From: Oleidesulfovibrio sp964593925
GTDB lineage: Bacteria; Desulfobacterota; Desulfovibrionia; Desulfovibrionales; Desulfovibrionaceae
Direction of reading: 5' to 3'
DNA length: 5,645 nucleotides
NCBI GenBank assembly: GCA_964593925.1
Contig: CAZQKM010000059.1
Span: 1 to 5,645 of the forward strand
Positions within the stretch are counted from its first letter, which is position 1. Every line of letters starts with the position of its first letter. The translations under genes and the position numbers were made by a program. Shown in pieces: positions 1 through 5,330 of this stretch. The notes below the pieces were generated by a model, which had not been told where the DNA came from, ran no database searches, and saw only the letters and a program-made list of their open reading frames with translations.

Positions 1-81
1 GATGCCAACCACCCCTTGGCCGGAGAGTCGCTTACCTTTGAAATTGAAGTATTAGAAGTGGTTCAAAAGCCGCTTTCATAA
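1..81 (+). CDS. FKBP/SlyD-type peptidyl-prolyl cis-trans isomerase, C-terminal end (partial)
   Basis: The window opens inside a reading frame whose last 26 residues begin DANHPLAGESLTFEIEVLEV and end in a TAA at 79-81. The D-x-NHPLAG-x-x-L-x-F-x-(V/I)-x-V pattern is the closing strand of the FKBP domain in SlyD and related cytoplasmic FKBP-type isomerases, which catalyse cis-trans isomerisation of X-Pro bonds and act as folding helpers. The His-rich, metal-binding C-terminal tail of E. coli SlyD is absent: only six residues follow the conserved strand. This is therefore a short FKBP rather than a full nickel-chaperone SlyD. The start and the catalytic part lie upstream of the window. The family call rests on one motif but that motif is distinctive. 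A structured RNA with a terminator follows directly on the same strand. Confidence 0.85.
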   Translation, partial: DANHPLAGESLTFEIEVLEVVQKPLS

Positions 82-92
82 AAATAAGTAAC

Positions 93-327
93 GATCACGC
101 CCCTGCCGTCCGACATCGCCGGCCCGAGTCTCCCTCTACGACTGTGTATCCTGTGGCTAAACAGGCTATTGGGACTGCCTTCGGCAGCCTCTCTCCAGCC
201 TTCCACAGGCACGTGTACCCGGTGTATTGGTTCGGCATAGGGCCAATCAAGGCAGACAGCCTTGCTGTGTCCAAGCGGCATTCCCTATTGCTAGCGGCCT
301 ACAAACCCCTTCGGGGGTTTCTTTTTT
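93..327 (+). ncRNA. Structured RNA, probable 6S-like RNA
   Basis: This stretch has no credible protein gene but strong secondary structure. An apical arm is closed by a perfect 7-bp stem CCTGTGG (150-156) / CCACAGG (203-209), continued by GGCT (164-167) / AGCC (197-200) and CTGCC (175-179) / GGCAG (183-187). Long-range pairs TGCCG (104-108) / CGGCA (276-280), GACA (112-115) / TGTC (268-271) and GGCCC (121-125) / GGGCC (240-244) form a closing stem around a large open region, with local hairpins such as ACAGC (256-260) / GCTGT (264-268) on the 3' side. A closing stem, a central bubble and a long apical arm in about 200 nt is the layout of 6S RNA, which binds the housekeeping RNA polymerase by mimicking an open promoter. 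The 5' part (GCCGGCCCGAGTC followed by a C-rich run) also recalls the 6S 5' strand. The family name is inference; a structured RNA ending in a terminator is much safer. The 5' end is approximate, and no clean promoter is visible. Confidence 0.5.
303..327 (+). terminator. Intrinsic terminator of the structured RNA
   Basis: A perfect stem AAACCCC (303-309) / GGGGTTT (314-320) closes a TTCG loop and is followed by CTTTTTT. This is a textbook rho-independent terminator on the + strand. It ends the structured RNA and probably also any read-through from the upstream FKBP gene. Confidence 0.9.
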
Positions 328-669
328 CCTTGGCCAAACATACATGGACAGGTCCCTCCGTGCAGCGGGCACACAAGAGTAGTCTCAGGAATCTGAAATA
401 CAAGCCAAGGGGTCCCACTGCCACAAGGAAGCTGACCGCAAAAGGCCTAAGCGTTCTTCATGGCCTAGAATAGACTACCTTCCCACGGGCAAACCAAAAC
501 GCAAAAGCCTTGCCCCTTTGAATATATGTCCCACAAGACTCCTTAATTATCTGTGCCCATGGCCACCGTAGCCGCAAGCCTCTCCCCAGTCATCGTTGTG
601 CCTGCTACCATGGAACAAGCCGGGCAGGCCGATAATGTGGCAAAAAAATAAGCAGCACGTGTACCATAC
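328..669. other. Intergenic stretch without a recognisable gene
   Basis: Between the + strand terminator and the minus-strand terminator of the acyltransferase gene I find no frame with recognisable protein similarity. The longest + frame reaching in from upstream runs through the structured RNA and stops at 471-473. The only frame with a protein-like composition is a 30-codon + strand ORF at 559-651 (MATVAASLSPVIVVP..., ending in Lys-Lys-TAA) with a stop codon 15 bases upstream in frame and no clear ribosome binding site. It could be a fragment of a decayed gene. Confidence 0.5.
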
Positions 670-702
670 AAAAATCGGTGCAGCACCACAGCACTGCACC
701 GA
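670..702 (-). terminator. Intrinsic terminator of the acyltransferase gene
   Basis: A perfect 9-bp inverted repeat TCGGTGCAG (675-683) / CTGCACCGA (694-702) has a 10-base loop. Read on the minus strand it is followed by five T (670-674 complement). It lies 10 bases past the stop codon of the minus-strand gene at 713-1183, as expected for its terminator. Confidence 0.85.
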
Positions 703-712
703 CCATTTTTAC

Positions 713-1183
713 TTATAGCACTTTGGGAACCATTTTGCCGGAGTTACGGTCAAACTGAAGAAACTTCAGCTGTTGTTCCGGAAAAACAGTCTCTTTTATT
801 TTTTGCAAAGCATCGTCCTGGCCACCAAATGGTGCTATGATATCCACCAGCCAAGGGCGGTCTCCCCTGTTCCATTCGTCGGGGCGTAGGCGCATATGTC
901 CTGTGGCTACGCGCTCTTCTATTTCTCCATCCAAAAAAGCCCACGAAATAAAAGCAACAGGCATGCCATCTTTTTGAAACAGCCGAAACTGCTGTAATCT
1001 CAAAGGCGGAACTACAAGCCATTTCAGGTCATTGATAAATAAATGCTGATGCATGGGGCTGTCCAGCATCAAAGCACTTATAGCCCCAAGCACTGGAACA
1101 AGATTAAGCTTCCGCTGCTGGCCTGCTACCTCTTCGGCTGAAGGCACCTTCTCCTCTCCAGTATTCTGCATTGCATCCACCAT
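713..1183 (-). CDS. Toxin-activating lysine acyltransferase (HlyC/RtxC family)
   Basis: Predicted 156-residue cytoplasmic protein. HlyC-family enzymes transfer a fatty acyl chain from acyl carrier protein to internal lysines of an RTX protoxin. The family signatures are in order: DSPMH at 41-45, FISWAFL at 79-84 (family (Y/F)-x-SWA), W-x-x-GDRPWLVDIIAPFG at 104-120, and FP at 134-135. The catalytic pair of HlyC, His23 and Asp92, corresponds to His45 and Asp114 here with the same 69-residue spacing. Compared with HlyC (170 residues) it has about 22 extra N-terminal residues and a C-terminus about 36 residues shorter; short forms occur in the family. An upstream TTG at 1202-1204 would add 7 residues, but the ATG at 1181-1183 is chosen because a perfect AAGGAGG lies 5 bases before it and inside the longer version. 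No RTX toxin, TolC/HlyBD exporter or other partner gene is in the window, so its substrate is unknown. Family call strong, substrate open. Confidence 0.88.
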   Translation of the reverse strand: MVDAMQNTGEEKVPSAEEVAGQQRKLNLVPVLGAISALMLDSPMHQHLFINDLKWLVVPPLRLQQFRLFQKDGMPVAFISWAFLDGEIEERVATGHMRLRPDEWNRGDRPWLVDIIAPFGGQDDALQKIKETVFPEQQLKFLQFDRNSGKMVPKVL

Positions 1184-1188
1184 AGTAG

Positions 1189-1195
1189 CCTCCTT
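1189..1195 (-). promoter_or_regulatory. Ribosome binding site that fixes the acyltransferase start
   Basis: AAGGAGG on the minus strand, a perfect anti-Shine-Dalgarno match, ends 5 bases before the ATG at 1183. It decides in favour of this ATG over the in-frame TTG at 1204. Confidence 0.85.
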
Positions 1196-1305
1196 AACAT
1201 CCAAAGATGGCTTAATATTAAATAAAACAGCAACATGCCTACGAATATACGAGCATATCTTACCAGACTTGATAGTATATCATACTGGATACACATTTAA
1301 AAGAT

Positions 1306-1332
1306 ATTATAGGACTCAGGGCTTCCCGGCAA
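1306..1332 (-). promoter_or_regulatory. Candidate sigma-70 promoter of the acyltransferase gene
   Basis: On the minus strand a perfect -10 TATAAT (1311-1306) has a TTGCCG (1332-1327) 15 bases upstream as a possible -35, a short spacer. Transcription would start near 1299 and give a leader of about 115 nt. An alternative -10, TATACT (1279-1274), lies inside a 13-bp inverted repeat AGTAT-ATC-ATACT (1274-1286) that could serve as an operator. Neither is proven. The segment is AT-rich, as promoters are. Confidence 0.35.
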
Positions 1333-1339
1333 CCAAATG

Positions 1340-1902
1340 AGGTAAATACATCTTTGGCAGACCTGCCACCGGATTACCAGTTCCAAACAAATGGACCTCA
1401 AGACTACCCCAACCAAGTGACCAAAAGCTACCCATATCTAGAACTGCCACAACAATCACATCCCAACCATGATATGGCCCAGTACACCTTGCACACACCA
1501 CTCATCATACCAATCCATTGCACATGGCCCAGTGGGCTATCCTCCATAAACATGCCCGCAAGATATCACCACGGATCGCGATTGGGACCACTCAATGGCT
1601 ACCACCATACACCTGATAAAGATGCAGAGTTGTCCGTAGCAAGCTCACCCAAGTATACCGCCCCCTGCACCATACACCGTACAAACATCAATCTCCACCT
1701 GACCTGAACCAGCTCATAACAAACAACTCGAGCTACAATCCGACAACGAGGCCTAGCCTAAAAAACTAAATATCGTGTACACCGTGCCATTGCCTCCAAC
1801 TAGAATCAGATAATCCTGCCCTGAACAAAAAAGGGCATACAAAGCACATCCTCCCACATACCCGATGCTTGACTCCATGGATCTTACATTTGGTCAGTCA
1901 GC
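1340..1902. other. C-rich, G-poor stretch without a recognisable gene
   Basis: No frame shows a recognisable protein. The + strand is strongly skewed: by hand count 1381-1500 holds 43 C but only 13 G, and 1501-1620 holds 40 C and 19 G. The longest + frame (117 codons from 1354) is rich in Pro, His, Thr and Tyr as expected from CA-rich DNA. The minus strand, being G/T-rich, gives Gly/Val/Trp/Leu-rich frames interrupted by TAG and TGA. One example is the 41-codon minus ORF 1753-1878, which reads MESSIGYVGG and continues hydrophobic to a TAG. A second minus frame at about 1460-1700 stays protein-like across one TAG and one TGA. A decayed membrane-protein gene on the minus strand is possible, but the skew alone could produce this look. 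Confidence 0.45.
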
Positions 1903-1931
1903 TTGACGGATAGACACAGGTGCTTTACAAG
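1903..1931 (+). promoter_or_regulatory. Probable promoter of the serine tRNA gene
   Basis: TTGACG (1903-1908) and TACAAG (1926-1931) are separated by exactly 17 bases, matching the sigma-70 consensus at 5 of 6 and 4 of 6 positions. The expected start near 1938 is about 29 bases before the mature tRNA 5' end, a typical distance for a tRNA leader. Confidence 0.6.
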
Positions 1932-1966
1932 CATGACATTCCTTGGCGCAAAAGCGCTTAAGTTGC

Positions 1967-2058
1967 GGAGGGGTGGCAGAGCCCGGTTTATTGCACTGGT
2001 CTTGAAAACCAGCGAAGGTGGAAGCCTTCCGGGGGTTCGAATCCCTCCCCCTCCGCCA
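1967..2058 (+). tRNA. tRNA-Ser (anticodon UGA)
   Basis: Acceptor strand GGAGGGG (1967-1973) pairs with CCCCTCC (2048-2054), followed by discriminator G2055 and an encoded CCA (2056-2058). The anticodon stem CTGGT / ACCAG encloses the loop CTTGAAA, with TGA at 2003-2005, reading UCA (and other UCN) codons. The long variable arm GAAGG-TGGAAG-CCTTC is the mark of a class II tRNA such as serine. The T loop is TTCGAAT. All parts of the cloverleaf are intact, so the gene is functional by inspection. It stands alone, with stretches lacking recognisable genes on both sides and no clear terminator directly downstream. An apparent protein on the opposite strand containing GGGGGIRTPG is the familiar artefact of reading a tRNA-Ser antisense. 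Confidence 0.97.
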
Positions 2059-2972
2059 GAATAAAAACTGAAGAAACCCGGATTGACCGACATACTATTT
2101 TTGGTTGGTTACTCTGGGTTGTTCTTTGTGTGGTCTCTATTCCCTATTCCCCTTTGTAAAGATAACGTTCGGACGAACAAAAAATCCCAAAGCACCCCAA
2201 AAAAATTGGGCCATGTCGCTGGGCATCTAGCTACCCTCATAATATTACGCGTATATCCAAGCGCCAATGCTTTCTTCCCACGAGTTCGCGTCCCGTACAT
2301 AGAATTTTCCCTGGAGTTTGCTCTTGAGGCAACGAAATGGCGTACCTCGGCTAGGAAAAATGACTAGACGCGTCTTGCAACAGCCCCCCACCTTACTCAA
2401 TGCAGCCCGGGCGTTTTTTTGCACACCAAAATCAGAAGGTTCTGCCAGCCGGAACGATAATTTATCGGCAGGCTTAGGAGCATTTTGTACTAGCCAGTAT
2501 GTATACCAGCTAAATGGTACGTGCGACTCAGGTACCCTGCCTAGCCATCTTGCACCGTAAAGATGGCCTTATCACTTTTTTAGAGGGCTCCTTCGCGATT
2601 TAGGCTTTTAAACTTTCAGGCGTTACCTAGTATACATCTTTTCAATCGCCTATTTTCGATTCATTCAACCATTAACGTAGCCCATGGCGCCATACTTTGT
2701 GTGTCGTTTTCAGACGATACCGCTGCTTATCCCATACCCGGAAAGTCAGGCACTGGAGTGCTGGTCTCGGACTGGCTCAGGATGTTCAAAACCTGAGTAT
2801 CGCCATGGAGACATTTTTCTCATGCAGAGTCTACTGTAAAAATATAGTTTCAGAAGCGCCACTTTTCAAAAAGATTACCTGCGCCCACACACCAAAGATG
2901 GAAAAAGCCAAGGCACAAGGGCACCAATACTCTGTAAAACTGTTTGAGGGCAAACACAGGACACCCCAAAAC
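2059..2972. other. Long stretch without a recognisable gene, with inverted repeats
   Basis: About 900 bases follow the tRNA without a frame that I recognise or that has a convincing start. Frames on both strands are short or broken by stops. Features seen: GTTCG-GA-CGAAC (2167-2178); the 13-base hairpin CGATAA-T-TTATCG around 2445-2465; a perfect 8-bp stem GCCATCTT (2544-2551) / AAGATGGC (2560-2567) with T6 a few bases later; the 10-bp palindrome ATGGCGCCAT (2684-2693); GCACT-GG-AGTGC (2750-2761); and a nested hairpin at 2764-2820. Position just downstream of a tRNA gene would suit a decayed integrated element, but I see no integrase motif and no copy of the tRNA 3' end, so this stays a guess. 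Confidence 0.45.
2764..2820 (+). terminator. Nested hairpin with T-run, possible terminator
   Basis: An outer stem GTCTC (2764-2768) / GAGAC (2808-2812) encloses TGG (2773-2775) / CCA (2803-2805) and CTCAGG (2776-2781) / CCTGAG (2792-2797) with a 10-base loop. The outer arm is followed at once by ATTTTTCT. On the + strand this looks like a large intrinsic terminator or the 3' end of a small RNA, but no transcript start is evident upstream beyond a weak TTTAAA-N18-TATACA (2607-2636). Confidence 0.3.
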
Positions 2973-3008
2973 AAAAAGTCCGTACAGAGTTTACCTGCAC
3001 GGACTTTT
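2973..3008 (-). terminator. Intrinsic terminator of the nrfHA operon
   Basis: A 14-position stem AAAAGTCCGTACAG (2974-2987) / CTGCACGGACTTTT (2995-3008), with one A/C mismatch and a 7-base loop, lies 21 bases past the nrfA stop codon. On the minus strand it ends in a run of T. Being nearly symmetrical it could also stop transcription coming from the + strand. Confidence 0.9.
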
Positions 3009-3029
3009 GCTTACTTGCCATACGACAAA

Positions 3030-4538
3030 TTACTGAGGATAAGAGGCATTATCCGGCATATCCTTTTTCCATTCTTCATTCAGACGTCCGGCCTGTACGG
3101 CTGTTTCATTCCACTGGGTAAGCAACTCTTTTTTAAACTGTAACTTTTCTTCAATCAGCTTAGGTAGATTGACACCCGCAAGCTGCTGAGCTTGCTCCTT
3201 GGTAGAAAAATCTGGGACAACGTAGTCGTGTATGTCATATTTTGCCAAAATACCCACAAGGGCATTACGCGCCTGCTGTGCTTTGTCATTGGCAACAGCC
3301 AGCAGACGCAAAGTTTCTTCCGGCGCATGAAAAAAAGACCCATGGCTGGCAATGGAATAATCCCAAAACCATTGAGAAGAACGAATCAAATCAAGCACCT
3401 TGGCCATTTCTTCTTCTGTTGCGCCGACTTCCCAAGCCTTTTGAGCCTCAAGATGTGCCCTGGACAAATTATCCATGGCAATAATATTCAACTGATTCTT
3501 GCGATCCAGTTTTTCCTGCACCATGTCTTTAAATTCCTGCTCACTTTGCCGATGACATGTCAGGCAGGAACCCGCGATGTCATTAAGCGGACTCTGTAAC
3601 TGGTGGTTGGAGAACTTGACACTACCCTCCTGTGTATACGGCATGTGACAGTCTGCACAAGACAGTCCGCGCTTGGCATGCACACCGGAAGAAAACATTT
3701 CGTAACCGGGATGCTGGGCTTTTATTAGCGGAACTCTACTCAATGCATGTGTCCAGTCACTAAAAGCATACTCATTATAGTATTCTTCCATTGCCTCTGC
3801 ACTAAGCCCTTTGTCCCAAGGAAACGTCACAACGGCAGCAATCTGTGTGTTACCATTTTTATCTTGGTATTCGGTTTTCTTGAAATAGTACTCCGAGTGG
3901 CACTGTGCACAGGCCAGAGAACGCATGTCCTGATATGTGGGGGCAGATTGCCATATGCCGCTATTTGCCATAGCGCGCTTCAGGTAAGGACGCGAAAGCT
4001 CCAACTCTCCGGTTTGTGTATTATGACAATCTGCACAACCAATGGGGTTGACGATCTGGTTACCCAAACGAGCCCACTTACCTGTAAAGTATTCATTTTC
4101 TCCGACTTCTTCCATCACTCGGGGAACATCTGTGGACTTGCAGGTCCAACAGGCTGTGGGCATGGGGCCGTCATTGGGCCCTGTGGGGGCGCCGGTTCGT
4201 AACGTATTTATATTACTCTGCAAGGCAAAAAGGTGACCGCGAGGCGCATTGTAGTCCTTAGCAAAACCATAACCAGCCCACAAAATGGCCAGTTGCGGAT
4301 ACTTTGCGATCAGGTCTTCAATTTCACTACTTTTCTGTGTTTTTTTCCATGTATCATACTGACGCGGATAATAAGTACGCCATGCTTCGTTTTTGGACTC
4401 CACGCCCTGAGGCTTAACCGCAGGAGCCGCACTCAGCAAAACTTTCTCTTCCTTTTTTGTGCTGATAGACAACAACATGTATGTCATAAATGCGATGGCA
4501 AGTAGCGAACCTGCCAATAAGGCCATGCTCTTTTTCAT
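3030..4538 (-). CDS. nrfA: Ammonia-forming cytochrome c nitrite reductase, pentaheme catalytic subunit NrfA
   Basis: Periplasmic enzyme, 502 residues, that reduces nitrite to ammonium with six electrons. Five heme sites appear in order: CWTCK at 130-134 (lysine-ligated active-site heme), CADCH 168-172, CAQCH 210-214, CADCH 294-298 and CLTCH 325-329. Active-site residues are present: Arg114 in LRTGAP, Tyr217 in CHSEYYF, and His276 in K-A-QH. Glu216, Tyr217, Lys273 and Gln275 match the calcium site of E. coli NrfA. The N-terminus (MKKSMALLAGSLL...) is a positively charged segment plus a hydrophobic stretch, a Sec signal or anchor. The protein aligns with E. coli NrfA nearly end to end, including the C-terminal APEE, STKE-x-AQQ and QW motifs. 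A GTG at 4544 would add two residues, but GTG overlaps the ribosome site, so ATG at 4536-4538 is preferred. It lies 39 bases after nrfH in one operon. Maturation of the CXXCK heme needs a dedicated lyase, not found here. Confidence 0.97.
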   Translation of the reverse strand: MKKSMALLAGSLLAIAFMTYMLLSISTKKEEKVLLSAAPAVKPQGVESKNEAWRTYYPRQYDTWKKTQKSSEIEDLIAKYPQLAILWAGYGFAKDYNAPRGHLFALQSNINTLRTGAPTGPNDGPMPTACWTCKSTDVPRVMEEVGENEYFTGKWARLGNQIVNPIGCADCHNTQTGELELSRPYLKRAMANSGIWQSAPTYQDMRSLACAQCHSEYYFKKTEYQDKNGNTQIAAVVTFPWDKGLSAEAMEEYYNEYAFSDWTHALSRVPLIKAQHPGYEMFSSGVHAKRGLSCADCHMPYTQEGSVKFSNHQLQSPLNDIAGSCLTCHRQSEQEFKDMVQEKLDRKNQLNIIAMDNLSRAHLEAQKAWEVGATEEEMAKVLDLIRSSQWFWDYSIASHGSFFHAPEETLRLLAVANDKAQQARNALVGILAKYDIHDYVVPDFSTKEQAQQLAGVNLPKLIEEKLQFKKELLTQWNETAVQAGRLNEEWKKDMPDNASYPQ

Positions 4539-4543
4539 ACTCA

Positions 4544-4550
4544 CTCCTCT
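4544..4550 (-). promoter_or_regulatory. Ribosome binding site deciding the nrfA start
   Basis: AGAGGAG on the minus strand ends 5 bases before ATG 4538. The alternative GTG at 4544-4542 begins within this motif and would leave no room for initiation. Confidence 0.75.
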
Positions 4551-4577
4551 TTGCTTACCCTGGGGCTAAGTGTCTGC

Positions 4578-5099
4578 TCACCGTACGGCAAGGCTGTTAG
4601 GTGTGGCGTTGATGCCACGGACAGTTCCATGCGGCACATTGCGGTGGCAGTCCCAACATTTTCTGTCACCCAGTGTGGCATTTTCAAAGGTATGGTATCG
4701 GTCAGTACTCCTGACGAGAGTACGCGAAAAGCTGGAATGGCATCTAATACAGTTTTCCTGCACCCGTCGGGCACCGTCCTCACTGATAAACATACGTTGC
4801 CCATAGGTGTTCAGTGTGAAGGCCACGGAGTGATTCCAACCGTCACGGCTTTTGGATACATACTTGTCGATATAGTTTTCTACAGGCAGATGACAATCCA
4901 CACATGTTGCGCGCTGAGCGTGCGAACTATGCTGCCATGTGGAGTAATAACTTTCCATAACGTGACAGTTTATGCAGGCGGAAGCATCAGTTGAGAGATA
5001 CGATATGGCCCTGGATTCATTGACCAAGTATCCCCCCATTACCACAGCGACTGTAAACGCAGCCAAGGCACAAAATCGCAGGGTCGGTATGGGACGCAT
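4578..5099 (-). CDS. nrfH: Membrane tetraheme quinol dehydrogenase NrfH (NapC/NirT family)
   Basis: Predicted 173-residue membrane-anchored cytochrome c that oxidises menaquinol and feeds electrons to NrfA. A single N-terminal membrane helix spans about residues 9-26, with the rest in the periplasm. Four heme sites follow: CINCH 42-46, CVDCH 66-70, CIRCH 117-121 and CWDCH 148-152. The first carries the CXXCH-x-M pattern (Met48), matching the unusual Met ligation of heme 1 in D. vulgaris NrfH. Lys79 and Asp86 keep the 7-residue spacing of Lys82 and Asp89 of that protein, which line the quinol site. The text between the hemes (WQHSSHAQRATCVDCHLP, then K-x-x-DGWNH) looks more like the NrfH of Bacteroides-type than D. 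vulgaris, from memory. The ORF could begin at GTG 5105, but ATG 5097-5099 has GAGG 5 bases upstream. It is the first gene of the nrfHA operon. Confidence 0.95.
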   Translation of the reverse strand: MRPIPTLRFCALAAFTVAVVMGGYLVNESRAISYLSTDASACINCHVMESYYSTWQHSSHAQRATCVDCHLPVENYIDKYVSKSRDGWNHSVAFTLNTYGQRMFISEDGARRVQENCIRCHSSFSRTLVRSTDRYHTFENATLGDRKCWDCHRNVPHGTVRGINATPNSLAVR

Positions 5100-5104
5100 G
5101 GACA

Positions 5105-5108
5105 CCTC
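5105..5108 (-). promoter_or_regulatory. Ribosome binding site of nrfH
   Basis: GAGG on the minus strand, 5 bases before ATG 5099. It excludes the GTG at 5105-5103, which overlaps it. Confidence 0.6.
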
Positions 5109-5261
5109 GCGTTTTTACCGGTTGTACTAAAAATTACCCCAGTATTCTTGCCAGGTTAAGCTACCCTCTCTGGCGAAGGAAAAAGCAAACCAACGCGCAA
5201 AAACAGCCTGCGCACAACAGCTGTAAAAAAACACTATAAATACTTGATATCTGATAGGTAG

Positions 5262-5279
5262 GTTACCAACAAGGGTAAC
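5262..5279. promoter_or_regulatory. 18-bp inverted repeat, candidate operator of nrfHA
   Basis: GTTACC-AACAAG-GGTAAC is a perfect 6-bp inverted repeat with a 6-bp spacer. Its centre (5270.5) lies about 44 bases upstream of the start expected from the -10-like TATAGT at 5238-5233, where a class II activator of the CRP/FNR family would sit. The half-sites do not match the FNR (TTGAT) or CRP (TGTGA) consensus, so the protein is unknown. It could instead act as an RNA hairpin if transcription begins at the upstream promoter. Confidence 0.4.
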
Positions 5280-5330
5280 GTATCCACTATAATATCGCCG
5301 CCGTTAGTAAATCTATATGTAAATATCTTT

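Larger units (their letters stand above)
5100..5324 (-). promoter_or_regulatory. Long structured leader of nrfHA
   Basis: If transcription starts near 5324, nrfH is preceded by a leader of about 225 nt. It holds three inverted repeats: GTTACC-N6-GGTAAC (5262-5279); GCGCA (5195-5199) / TGCGC (5209-5213); and an imperfect hairpin closed by GCCAG (5150-5154) / CTGGC (5170-5174) with GGT/ACC inside. On the minus strand the middle hairpin is followed 8 bases later by a T-rich run (TTTGCTTTTT), so conditional termination is conceivable. I recognise no known riboswitch. A second -10-like TATAGT (5238-5233) offers an alternative start near 5226. Confidence 0.4.

Noticed and set aside
93..327. SRP RNA, RNase P RNA or tmRNA as identity of the structured RNA
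   Set aside because: The SRP GGTCAGGTCCGGAAGGAAGC core, the RNase P GAGGAAAGTCC core and a tRNA-like CCA end with a tag ORF are all absent.
144..473. 109-codon + strand ORF
   Set aside because: It runs through the apical arm, the 3' half and the terminator of the structured RNA and has no ribosome site or recognisable domain.
209..665. Direct repeat GCACGTGTACC at 209-219 and 655-665
   Set aside because: An 11-base repeat is expected by chance in a window of this size and the flanks do not match.
1354..1707. 117-codon + strand ORF rich in Pro, His, Thr and Tyr
   Set aside because: Its composition follows directly from the CA-rich DNA; there is no Shine-Dalgarno site and no domain.
1884..2093. 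Minus-strand ORF containing GGGGGIRTPG
   Set aside because: It is the antisense reading of the tRNA-Ser gene, a well-known spurious protein; the tRNA explains every conserved base.
2697..3143. 148-codon + strand ORF
   Set aside because: It crosses the nrfHA terminator and enters the 3' end of nrfA antisense; the start is not an ATG with a ribosome site and no family is recognised.
5100..5220. Sigma-54 promoter for nrfH
   Set aside because: A GG-N10-GC spacing can be found within AGGCTGTTTTTGCGC, but the flanking bases do not fit TGGCAC-N5-TTGC, whereas a near-consensus sigma-70 promoter exists upstream.
5244..5256. FNR site near the nrfHA promoter (TTGAT followed by GATAG)
   Set aside because: Only the first half-site matches; the second half does not resemble ATCAA.
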